Shown one piece after another: positions 8,020 through 15,573 of a DNA stretch of 64,000 bases. The position numbers and the translations under genes are program-made. Location: positions 62,001 through 126,000 of the forward strand of contig NZ_BDBZ01000006.1 of the NCBI RefSeq assembly GCF_001613245.1, read 5' to 3'. This stretch comes from Nocardia speluncae NBRC 108251. Lineage in GTDB: Bacteria > Actinomycetota > Actinomycetes > Mycobacteriales > Mycobacteriaceae. The notes below the pieces were generated by a model. The model did no database searches and was not told where the DNA came from. It worked only from the letters and a program-made list of their open reading frames with translations. How positions within the stretch are numbered: the first letter of the stretch is position 1; the number at the start of each line of letters is the position of its first letter.

Positions 8020-9498
8020 ATGAGTGTCCTGAGTGCGCTGGCCAAGGCGACCGCGGCGCGCACGGGTCGCGCCGAACCCATTGCCGCCCGACGGCATTAC
8101 CACCTCGCCGACCGTCCACTCGTGCTCGTTCCGCTGCGGCTGGCCGGTGAGGCCGCCGCACCGCTGGCGGTGATGCTCGGTTCGGCACCGGAGGATTCCA
8201 CGGTGCTGCTCGTCGCGCAGCCACGCGACCGGATCCTGCGCCTGCGTTTCATCGGACAGCTGGCCGATCGTGTGCTGCCCTATATTTCTGCGTTCTGCGA
8301 GAACGCCGAGGAACTGACGGTCAAATCGACCGGCGAAACCTATCTGCGCTACCTCGACGCCCCACAACTGCTGTTGCCCAATCTCGGCGGTATCCAGTTC
8401 CTCCGGCTGCTGGGACGTTCCGTGCGATTCCATCGCACCGAGGGCGAGAACGCCGTAGCCGAAACGCTGCCGCTGCTCGGCCGTTGGCTCACCTGGTTCG
8501 GTGACCGCTCGGACTTCCCGGGATCCAGTGCGTGCCTGGCGATGACCTCGATACTCACCGCGCATTGGGCGTCGGGCCAGTCCGCGCTGGAGGACGCGAA
8601 TCTGGCCGCCCTGCTCGGCTGGATCGACCCGCCCGCCGGGCTCACCGGCGCACAGGCCGCCGCCCTCGCCGAGGACCCACTCGCCTCGCCGCCCGCCGGG
8701 CCCGCCACCGATCCCGGGTTCGACAACGAAGAGCTGGCACCACTCATCGCCGCCTACGACAGCGCAAAACACGAATGGGCGAAAGTCATTGCCGCCGAAC
8801 GCCTCGAACAGGCGTTACGGGGCCAGCTGGAACCCACCTGGCGGCTGATGTGGCGAGCGGTGGAGCTGTTGCGCGAACTGCCCGAGGGCGCGAGCGTGGA
8901 CCGGCGCTGGACCGACGACCGGTCCGCGTTCTCCTGGTTCGTCTCCGATATCCCGGAGGGCTACCCGCAGGCCCGCCGCGATTCCGCGGTGTCGGCGACC
9001 CGGCGGCTGCTCAAACAGGAACAGGCCCTGGATACCTTCCAGGCGCAGCGGGCGTTCGACGATCCGCGGGTCCTGATCGAATACCGGCTGGTCGGCGAGG
9101 CGTTCCAGGGCACGGTCACCGAGTGCGAGCCGGAGCGGCGGGCGAAGCCGAAGTCCAGGGAGGTGCCGCGACCCTACGTCTGGGTGCATACCACCGATCC
9201 GTTCCGCGGCCGCGTCGGTGACATCCTGTTCCGGATCGATCGGCCGGCGCAGAAGGCAGAAGTGGTCGCTGTCGAAGACGATGTGCTCCAGCTGGAGCTG
9301 CTGAGCGGAATGGGTCAGGGCAAGAATCCGGCCGCGGGCAGTGTGCCCGAAGTAGGCGACCCGATCGGTTTCGCCCGCTTCTCCCCCAGCGGTTTCGGCG
9401 GGCCACCCGCCAAACTCCCGCCACGCGAGGACACACCGTGGACACATGGCGGGCCCCCGCCCGACCCGTCGGCCGAACATACGGAGGAGTGGTCGTGA
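8020..9498 (+). CDS. Unrecognised 492-aa protein, third gene of nuclease-helicase operon
   Basis: ATG 8020 is chosen because GGAG lies six bases upstream; the frame is open further 5' but only over the nuclease gene. I do not recognise the family. The N-terminal ~130 residues look alpha/beta (LVLVPLRLAGEAAAPLAVML, STVLLVAQPRDRILRLRF). The middle is helical with Trp-rich segments. The C-terminus (about residues 400-470) is beta-rich: VGDILFRIDR, then VVAVEDDVLQLELL and GDPIGFARF. That resembles the beta-barrel inserts that sit beside the motor domains of Dna2/Upf1-type helicases, but this comparison is by eye. No Walker or nuclease motif is seen. It may be a subunit for the helicase encoded next. 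Confidence 0.75.
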   Translation: MSVLSALAKATAARTGRAEPIAARRHYHLADRPLVLVPLRLAGEAAAPLAVMLGSAPEDSTVLLVAQPRDRILRLRFIGQLADRVLPYISAFCENAEELTVKSTGETYLRYLDAPQLLLPNLGGIQFLRLLGRSVRFHRTEGENAVAETLPLLGRWLTWFGDRSDFPGSSACLAMTSILTAHWASGQSALEDANLAALLGWIDPPAGLTGAQAAALAEDPLASPPAGPATDPGFDNEELAPLIAAYDSAKHEWAKVIAAERLEQALRGQLEPTWRLMWRAVELLRELPEGASVDRRWTDDRSAFSWFVSDIPEGYPQARRDSAVSATRRLLKQEQALDTFQAQRAFDDPRVLIEYRLVGEAFQGTVTECEPERRAKPKSREVPRPYVWVHTTDPFRGRVGDILFRIDRPAQKAEVVAVEDDVLQLELLSGMGQGKNPAAGSVPEVGDPIGFARFSPSGFGGPPAKLPPREDTPWTHGGPPPDPSAEHTEEWS

Positions 9499-9578
9499 GC
9501 GAGCGGCAGCGAGTGAACCGACAGCGCAGCGCGCAGGTGCGCACGACGGAGCCGAGCGCTGGCGAGGTGGAGTCGTGA
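9495..9578 (+). CDS. 27-codon linker ORF joining operon genes 3 and 4
   Basis: A GTG at 9495 overlaps the stop of the 492-aa protein gene (GTGA), and the mini-ORF ends in a TGA overlapping the GTG start of the helicase (again GTGA). The junction context is nearly repeated: GTCGTGAGC occurs at 9492-9500 and 9572-9580. The stretch between is an Arg/Glu/Ser-rich, GAGCGA-type low-complexity sequence. It could be a real micro-protein, a translational coupling relay, or simply a small repetitive insertion that kept the reading-frame junction. No homologue is recognised. Confidence 0.3.
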   Translation: MSERQRVNRQRSAQVRTTEPSAGEVES

Positions 9579-10879
9579 GCACTGCCGACGCAGTGATCGG
9601 CGCGATCCTCACCGATCTCGACAACACCGCACACCGGGCGCTGGTCGTGGATTCGCCGCCCGGTGCCGGTAAGTCCACGCTGGTGGTGCGCGCGGCCCGG
9701 CAGCTGGCGGCCGCCGACGACGAGCAGCGGATGATCGTCGCGCAGACCAACGAACAGGTCGACGACCTCATCGACCGGCTCGCCACCGCAGACCCCGGGC
9801 TGCGGATCGGGCGGCTGTCCGCCGGCGATTACCGGCCCAGCGCCCGGATCGACCGCGAGAACGTGGATGTCGCCAACCGGCCCGCGGATCTGGAGCGCTG
9901 CGCGATCGTGATCGGCACGGCCGCGAAATGGGCCACGCTGGACGAAGGCCGCTGGTCGTATGCGATCGTCGACGAGGCGTATCAGATGCGGTCGGATATG
10001 TTGCTGCGGATCGCGAACCGGTTCGAACGCGGGCTGTTCGTAGGGGATCCCGGCCAGCTCGACCCCTTCGCCACGGTCGATTCCGACCGGTGGGCGGGCC
10101 TGTCCTGGGATCCGACCATGAGCGCGGTCGCGGTGATGCTGAACCACAACGACGGTATCCCTGTGCATACGCTGCCGGTGTCGTGGCGGCTGCCGCCTTC
10201 GGCGGCGGCGGTGGTCTCGGCCGCGTTCTATCCTTTTGCCCCGTTTCAGGCCGGGACCCGGCCGGAACAGCGGCGGATGGAATTCAGCACGCGCGGGCTG
10301 CGGGGCCCGGTGGACGATGTGCTGGACGAGGCCGCGACCCACGGCTGGGCCTATTACGAGCTACCTGCCCGGCATACCCTGCGCACCGACGGTGAAGCGG
10401 TGGCCGTCATCGCCGACCTCACCTGCCGGTTGCTGGAACGCGGCGGTATCGCCCATTCCGAGCAGGGCACCCGGGAGGTCGACGCGACCCGGATCGCCGT
10501 CGGCACCGCACATCGCGATCAGGCCCAGGCGGTGCGGGATGCGCTGGCTCCGACGATCGCCGCGGAGGTCACCGTCGATACGGCGAACCGATTGCAGGGC
10601 CGGGAATACGATGTCACAGTCATCCTGCATCCGCTCTCGGGCCGCCGCGACGCCGGTGCGTTCCACCTGGAGGCCGGGCGGTTATGTGTGCTGGCATCAC
10701 GGCATAGGCACGCCTGTATCGTCGTCGGCCGGCGCGGGATCGACGAGCTTTTGGACGCGCATCCGTCCGCCGAACCCGTCTATCTGGGTGTACCGGTGAA
10801 GTTCCCCGACGGCTGGGAGGCCAACCAGGCGGTGCTCAGCCGGTTGGCCGCCCACCGGATACCGGCCGCTGTTCGCTGA
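9575..10879 (+). CDS. Stand-alone SF1 (Upf1/Dna2-like) helicase ATPase
   Basis: GTG 9575 is favoured because it gives GTGA coupling and sits just before the conserved core; an in-frame ATG at 9446 would add 43 residues. The 434-aa product has the superfamily 1 motifs in order: Walker A DSPPGAGKST (26-35), Walker B IVDEAYQM (131-138), motif III GDPGQLDPF (157-165), motif IV SWRLP (203-207), motif V TANRLQGREYD (336-346) and motif VI ASRHRHA (374-380). The DEA-then-GDxxQL and TxxxLQGxExD forms fit the SF1B Upf1/Dna2/Pif1-type branch. There is no fused nuclease; the operon's Cas4-like protein could supply it. It converges with a secreted-protein gene seven bases away. Confidence 0.88.
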   Translation: MSTADAVIGAILTDLDNTAHRALVVDSPPGAGKSTLVVRAARQLAAADDEQRMIVAQTNEQVDDLIDRLATADPGLRIGRLSAGDYRPSARIDRENVDVANRPADLERCAIVIGTAAKWATLDEGRWSYAIVDEAYQMRSDMLLRIANRFERGLFVGDPGQLDPFATVDSDRWAGLSWDPTMSAVAVMLNHNDGIPVHTLPVSWRLPPSAAAVVSAAFYPFAPFQAGTRPEQRRMEFSTRGLRGPVDDVLDEAATHGWAYYELPARHTLRTDGEAVAVIADLTCRLLERGGIAHSEQGTREVDATRIAVGTAHRDQAQAVRDALAPTIAAEVTVDTANRLQGREYDVTVILHPLSGRRDAGAFHLEAGRLCVLASRHRHACIVVGRRGIDELLDAHPSAEPVYLGVPVKFPDGWEANQAVLSRLAAHRIPAAVR

Positions 10880-10885
10880 CGGGCG

Positions 10886-11311
10886 CTAGAGCGGCAGCGG
10901 CCGAAGCCAGAAACCTGCGGGATACGCCGCGATGGAAGTGTTCGTGAAAGTGACGAACCCGGTCCACATCCCGGGAGTGGCCTGCGGTGCGAGCCCCCAT
11001 CCGAGTGGCGATGCCCCGAATGTCACATAGGTCTCGTTCGGTCCGTGTGGTGCCTGCCGGCCAGCAAAACGCTGTGCTCCGCACAGTAGTTCGACCGATG
11101 CCCGATCGTCGAACACATTGACCCGGCAGTTCTCCATCGGGGTACCCGAATACGTTGTCGGGATCGGTCCCTGCGGCGGCATGATCACCAGATACTCTCC
11201 CGCCGGCACCACATTCCGCGGGATCCACGGCTCATCGGCCGCCGCCACCCCCGGGGCGATACTCATCGTGGCCGAGATGATCCCCACAAGCATCCTGCGA
11301 ATACTCATCAT
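10886..11311 (-). CDS. Secreted small protein of unknown function
   Basis: A 141-aa protein with a clear Sec signal: basic start MMSIRRM, hydrophobic core ending near SIAPGVAAADE, with a probable signal-peptidase I site after the Ala run. The mature part (~117 aa) is rich in Pro, Gly and aromatic residues and has two cysteines (ENCRV and LLCGAQ) that could form one disulfide. AGAGG lies five bases before the tandem ATGs. I do not recognise the family; such small exported proteins are common in Nocardia. A 13-bp palindrome lies upstream. Confidence 0.75.
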   Translation of the reverse strand: MMSIRRMLVGIISATMSIAPGVAAADEPWIPRNVVPAGEYLVIMPPQGPIPTTYSGTPMENCRVNVFDDRASVELLCGAQRFAGRQAPHGPNETYVTFGASPLGWGLAPQATPGMWTGFVTFTNTSIAAYPAGFWLRPLPL

Positions 11312-11669
11312 TCGTACCTCTCGTCATCGGCCGATCTCCGAGATCCGAAACTTGCGACTCAGCAACACTTTCCGGCATTTCTGCCTGGTCGACCTCCAGC
11401 GCCCGGTACGTCTCCGACTCGACGTGGTGGCTTTCTTTCGCTGAAGGTCCACCGGCGTCACCATCGAAACGGGTGCGGCGTTTCGACCACTGCCGGTTCC
11501 GGGCGATGGAACATGATCGATGAACCATGGGCAACAGTACCTTCGTGTACCAAGACCTGCACGTACCCATCGGCTCCGCCCGGCGGGCCGGCCCACCGAA
11601 CCCGCTGCATCGAAAGGCGGATTCGCGCAGTGATTGCCGGGGCCGCCGATCCGGGGCAGGATGGCGCGT
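11312..11669. promoter_or_regulatory. Divergent promoter region with GATCT-CCG-AGATC palindrome
   Basis: This 358-bp gene-free interval separates the divergently read secreted-protein and subtilase genes. A 13-bp perfect inverted repeat GATCT-CCG-AGATC lies at 11333-11345, 22 bp before the secreted-protein start, in a position where a repressor could act. No other structure is convincing. Confidence 0.35.
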
Positions 11670-12983
11670 ATGCGAGTCGTGATCGAGCTCCGCCCTTCTC
11701 CCGAACAGCTTTCCGCCGCAACCGGTTCGGCGACCGATATCTCCGCCACCGGACTCACGGGAGGACTACCCGGATTCACCCTCGACTCCGGTTTCGCCCC
11801 GGTGCCGCTGTCTGCGGGAGCACGGCAGGTGAGCGATACATCGCAACAGGGCACCGAATCCTTCCTGGTGCGCGGGGAGATTCCCGACGGGGATCAGGCC
11901 GCCAGAGACGCACTGGCAGGCGCCACGGGAGTGATCGGGATCTTCGCCGACCCGGTGATCGAACCGGTACTCACCTGCGGTGACGACGGCGCGGTGGGCG
12001 ATTGGAAGAAAGTCGCCGAGCTGCTGGGCCGCGCGGAACTAGACGCCGCCGGACTGACCGGTGCAGGTGTCGCGGTGGCCGTTCTGGACACCGGGATCAA
12101 TGCGGCAAAGATCCGTGCGGCCGGTAGGTCGATCACCATCGACGCGGCACGGAGCTGGAATCCCGCGGGGGCCGAGGGGACGGCCGGGGAGTTCGAGGTC
12201 GGTCACGGCACCATGTGCGCGTTCGACGCGCTCATCGCGGCGCCCCGCGCGACCCTCCTCGATATTGCGTTGTTGCAGAGTTCGCGGACCGGTGGCAGCG
12301 AGATGGACGGCCTGCTTTCCGATGCCCTGGCCGCGTTTGCGCATCTGCGCATCGTACTCAGCGGACAACCCGAGGACAGCCGCGCGCTGGTGATCAGCAA
12401 CAGTTGGGGCGCGTTCGCACCGGAATGGGATTTCCCGGTGGGCGATCCGGGCAACTATTCCGACAACCCGGACCACCCCTTCAACGTCATCGTCGGATCA
12501 CTCGAGGCGGCGGGCGCCGATATCCTCTTCGCCGCCGGCAATTGCGGCCGGGACTGCCCGGACGGCCGCTGCGCCTACCCCGACCGGCCGATCACCGGGG
12601 CGAATTCCCATCCGAACGTGCTGTCGGTGGCCGGTGTCGACACGGGCGGGCAACGAGTGGGGTACTCGTCGCAGGGGCCGGGTCGCCTCGCCGATCGCAA
12701 ACCCGATATCTGCTCCTACACCCATTTCCTCGGTTCGACAGCCTTCGGTGCGGATGCGCCCGATACCGGCACCTCCGCGGCCTGTCCGGTGCTGGCCGGT
12801 GTGATAGCGGCATTCCGGACCGAGTGGCCCGCCACTCGGATCCCGCCCGCGCGGCTCCGGGAACTGCTACTGAACACCGCGGCCGACCGGGGTGGCGCGG
12901 GGTTCGATCACGATCACGGATACGGGATCGCCGATCCGCGGGCGTTGCTCGCCGAACTCCAGAAGGCCGCCGCCCGCGCGTAG
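11670..12983 (+). CDS. S8 family serine peptidase (subtilase) without signal peptide
   Basis: ATG 11670 follows a GGGGCAGG ribosome site by nine bases. The 437-aa product has all four subtilase elements: Asp140 in VAVLDTG, His179 in VGHGTMCA, Asn291 in FAAGNCG (oxyanion) and Ser369 in GTSAACPV. Residues ~65-100 resemble an I9-type propeptide domain, ending GVIGIFADPVIEPV. There is no signal sequence or transmembrane helix, so the enzyme looks cytoplasmic, unlike mycosins. The next gene, nine bases downstream, encodes a small protein whose end resembles this propeptide. Substrate unknown. Cys293, Cys296 and Cys301 cluster just after the oxyanion Asn. Confidence 0.9.
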   Translation: MRVVIELRPSPEQLSAATGSATDISATGLTGGLPGFTLDSGFAPVPLSAGARQVSDTSQQGTESFLVRGEIPDGDQAARDALAGATGVIGIFADPVIEPVLTCGDDGAVGDWKKVAELLGRAELDAAGLTGAGVAVAVLDTGINAAKIRAAGRSITIDAARSWNPAGAEGTAGEFEVGHGTMCAFDALIAAPRATLLDIALLQSSRTGGSEMDGLLSDALAAFAHLRIVLSGQPEDSRALVISNSWGAFAPEWDFPVGDPGNYSDNPDHPFNVIVGSLEAAGADILFAAGNCGRDCPDGRCAYPDRPITGANSHPNVLSVAGVDTGGQRVGYSSQGPGRLADRKPDICSYTHFLGSTAFGADAPDTGTSAACPVLAGVIAAFRTEWPATRIPPARLRELLLNTAADRGGAGFDHDHGYGIADPRALLAELQKAAARA

Positions 12984-12992
12984 CCTGGAAAC

Positions 12993-13232
12993 ATGCCGTT
13001 AGTCACCGTCGACCTGCCCGCGGGTTCGGTCCTGGCCGATGCGCTGCACGAACTGGGGCTCACCGAGGACGAGGTCGACCGCGCATTCGGTCTCGTCGCG
13101 CTCGACCCCGGCGCCGGTCGTTTCGCGCTGCGGATCGGCGCCGCGGCCGCCGATCGGCTCGCCGATTCGGCCGTCCGGGTATTCGCCGATCCGCCCATCG
13201 AATCCAGTACCGGCGACGAACCCCCGGACTGA
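12993..13232 (+). CDS. Small I9-like partner of the subtilase
   Basis: A 79-aa protein encoded nine bases after the subtilase, clearly in the same transcript. It reads as a compact alpha/beta domain: MPLVTVDLPAGSVLADALHE, LTEDEVDRAFGLVALDP and a final strand VRVFADPPIE. That last strand parallels the FADPVIEP strand at the end of the subtilase's own propeptide-like domain. Stand-alone I9 proteins inhibit or fold subtilases in other organisms, so a role as inhibitor or chaperone of the neighbouring protease is reasonable inference. Confidence 0.7.
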   Translation: MPLVTVDLPAGSVLADALHELGLTEDEVDRAFGLVALDPGAGRFALRIGAAAADRLADSAVRVFADPPIESSTGDEPPD

Positions 13233-13333
13233 CCGGAATATCGGCTATGACCAGTGGTTTCAGTGTTGTTCACGGGTAAACCCCAAGCTTGTCGGGTGCT
13301 GTGAACGGTCACCGGATGTGGTATCCGTTGCTC

Positions 13334-15136
13334 GTGGAAGGAACACCGTTCGGTCGCTACCGACTGCTAGATCTACTCGGGGCCGGAGCCATGGGGGAAG
13401 TACACCGCGCCTACGACACCGGAACCGACCGGCTGGTGGCGGTGAAAGTCCTCGCACCGGAGTTCGCCCACAACGCGGTGTACCGCAAACGCTTCCAGCG
13501 GGAAGCCCAGGTCGTGGCGCGGCTGGCGGAACCGCATATCGTGCCGATCCACGATTTCGGCGAGATCGACGGCCGCCTGTTCCTGGATATGCGGCTGGTG
13601 CACGCCCCCAATCTGGCGGAACTGCTCCGGGAACGGGATCGGCTGGAAGCCGGCCAAGCCGTGGAGGTGATCGCCCAGATCGCCGCGGCGCTGGATGCGG
13701 CGCACGCCGAAGGCCTCGTGCACCGGGATGTGAAACCGTCCAATATCCTGGTCACCCCGAAAGGTTTCGCGTATCTGATCGACTTCGGGATCGCGCGCAG
13801 CGACGAGGACACCACCGTCACCACCACGGGGGCCGTGATCGGCACCTTCGCCTATATGGCCCCGGAACGGCTCGCGGACGACGCATCGGATACCCGTTCG
13901 GACGTGTACTCGCTGGCCTGCGTTCTCTACGAATGTCTGGTGGGGGCCAAGCCCTACCGCGGCGAGAGTATGCAACGGCAGATCGCCGCGCACCTCAACG
14001 ACGAGCCGCCGCTGCCGTCGACGGCCGGTTTGCCGCGGCCGTTCGATGCCGTGATTGCCAAGGGTATGGCCAAGGATCCCGGCGAACGCTACGAAACGGC
14101 CGGGGAACTGGCGGCCGCCGCACGAACTGCGCTGTGGGAACCGCCGACGGAACTGTCACCGGTTCTCGCCGACGCACCGGCTGCCCCGGATTCGGTAAGT
14201 CAAGGCCCGCCTGTTCCTGCCCCCGGCGCGCCGCTTGCCACTGCGGACCCGGCTCCGGCGACGGCGAGCCCCGCTCCGATCACTACTCCGGACCCCGCTC
14301 CGATCGCGTTTTCGGACCCCACTCCGGATTCGGCTATGGAACCGATCGTCGCTGCTCCGACTCCGCGCCCGCCGTGGCGGGCGATTATCGTCATGTCTGT
14401 GCTGGCGCTCGCCGTCGCCGGGACATCGGCGCTGGCCCTCACCCGGGACAACAGCACGCTCGTCACCGAACACCCCGGGACAGCGCCCTCAGCAGTGAGT
14501 TCGACAATCCGCGAGCCGGGTCCCTCCACACCTGATTCTGTCCCTCCCGAACCGGCCCCCGCCCCCGGGCCGCCGGTTTCGGTCACGGAATCGGTGCCGG
14601 TCACGTCGGTGGCGCCCGGCGGACCGGTGCCGGAACCGGCCCCACCGCCGGTGTGGACCGAACCCGAACCGGAACCCAGCGAGCCGCCACCACCGGTCAC
14701 CACCACGACCACACCGCCACCGGTCACCACCACGACCGCAGAACCCACCGAGTCCGAAACGACAACTCCGGATCCGACCACGACGGAGACGACGCCGCCG
14801 GAAACCACGGTGACCACGGTGACCACGGTGACCACGACCGAGGAAGTAGGCGAGGAAGTAGCCGGAGAGGGCAGCGCCGACGCCACCGGCAGCACCATCG
14901 CGGCCCCGTCCACCTCCGGGATCACGGACGGCACCGCCCCTTCACCTACGAACGGCTCCACCGCGGAATCCACCGCCCCCTCGTCCCTCGCAACCACGGC
15001 CGAGGCCACCGCTGCCCCGTCTCTCGGAACCACGGCCGAGGCCACCGAACCATCCACCAGCGGAACCGCGAAGGGATCCGCCTCGGCGTCTTCCACCAAC
15101 AGCATCACCACGCCCCCTGGCCCGCCCGCCGGCTGA
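13334..15136 (+). CDS. Membrane-anchored Ser/Thr protein kinase with Pro/Thr-rich extracellular tail
   Basis: GTG 13334 is taken as start because the family begins VEGTPFGRYRLL; in-frame ATG 13316 and TTG 13289 are alternatives and none has a strong ribosome site. The 600-aa protein has a full kinase domain: glycine loop LGAGAMGEV, Lys38 (VAVKVL), HRDVKPSN with Asp132, DFG at 150-152 and a Thr-rich activation loop (TTVTTTGAVIGT) typical of PknB-like autophosphorylation. One transmembrane helix lies near residues 350-370. The ~230-residue outside part is low-complexity Pro/Thr/Ser/Glu with 9-bp DNA repeats around 14805-14840 and shows no PASTA or NHL domain. It probably senses cell-envelope conditions. 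Confidence 0.92.
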   Translation: MEGTPFGRYRLLDLLGAGAMGEVHRAYDTGTDRLVAVKVLAPEFAHNAVYRKRFQREAQVVARLAEPHIVPIHDFGEIDGRLFLDMRLVHAPNLAELLRERDRLEAGQAVEVIAQIAAALDAAHAEGLVHRDVKPSNILVTPKGFAYLIDFGIARSDEDTTVTTTGAVIGTFAYMAPERLADDASDTRSDVYSLACVLYECLVGAKPYRGESMQRQIAAHLNDEPPLPSTAGLPRPFDAVIAKGMAKDPGERYETAGELAAAARTALWEPPTELSPVLADAPAAPDSVSQGPPVPAPGAPLATADPAPATASPAPITTPDPAPIAFSDPTPDSAMEPIVAAPTPRPPWRAIIVMSVLALAVAGTSALALTRDNSTLVTEHPGTAPSAVSSTIREPGPSTPDSVPPEPAPAPGPPVSVTESVPVTSVAPGGPVPEPAPPPVWTEPEPEPSEPPPPVTTTTTPPPVTTTTAEPTESETTTPDPTTTETTPPETTVTTVTTVTTTEEVGEEVAGEGSADATGSTIAAPSTSGITDGTAPSPTNGSTAESTAPSSLATTAEATAAPSLGTTAEATEPSTSGTAKGSASASSTNSITTPPGPPAG

Positions 15137-15573
15137 CCCACTGCGCCCGGGATTCTGGATATGTTGCGCAGGTCAGGTACCCCCTCGAGGGGCTCCCATA
15201 GGGCACGGTTGCCCGCCCGCGCGGCGTTCCGGCCCACCGCCACCGCCCATCACGGCACTCTGATGGGTAGCGCGGTGGATTCGCAAGCAACCATGGCGAT
15301 GCGGTGTGAACCTCGTGCCGGTCGGCCCGTGTCCGGGCTGCGACGCGGACCGTTCCGCCGGATCGAGCAGCGGCAGTGCGCCCACCGGGTGCTCCGGTCC
15401 ACCGGTCAGGAATTCGGTGAGACCTGCCCGGAACGGGTCCACAAGTGACCTCCGCGCCGCCGACACCTTGCCGGAACGAGTCGAATCACACAGTGATCAG
15501 CGGATCCCGCCCCGCCGCGACCGCGACATAATCGAGTGTGGACGGGCAACGGTGCCCGCTACGGGAGGTGGGG
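15137..15573. other. Gene-free spacer with CCCCTCGAGGGG palindrome
   Basis: A 437-bp interval after the kinase gene. A perfect 12-bp palindrome CCCCTCGAGGGG lies at 15181-15192, 45 bp past the kinase stop. It may form part of a terminator, though no T-run follows. Open frames on both strands here (for example 15173-15466 minus) lack recognisable content. Confidence 0.45.

Noticed and set aside
13289..13333. TTG 13289 and ATG 13316 as kinase starts
   Set aside because: They add residues before the conserved VEGTPFGRYRLL start and have no ribosome site.
15161..15466. Open frames on both strands downstream of the kinase
   Set aside because: Low-complexity, with no start signal and no family content.
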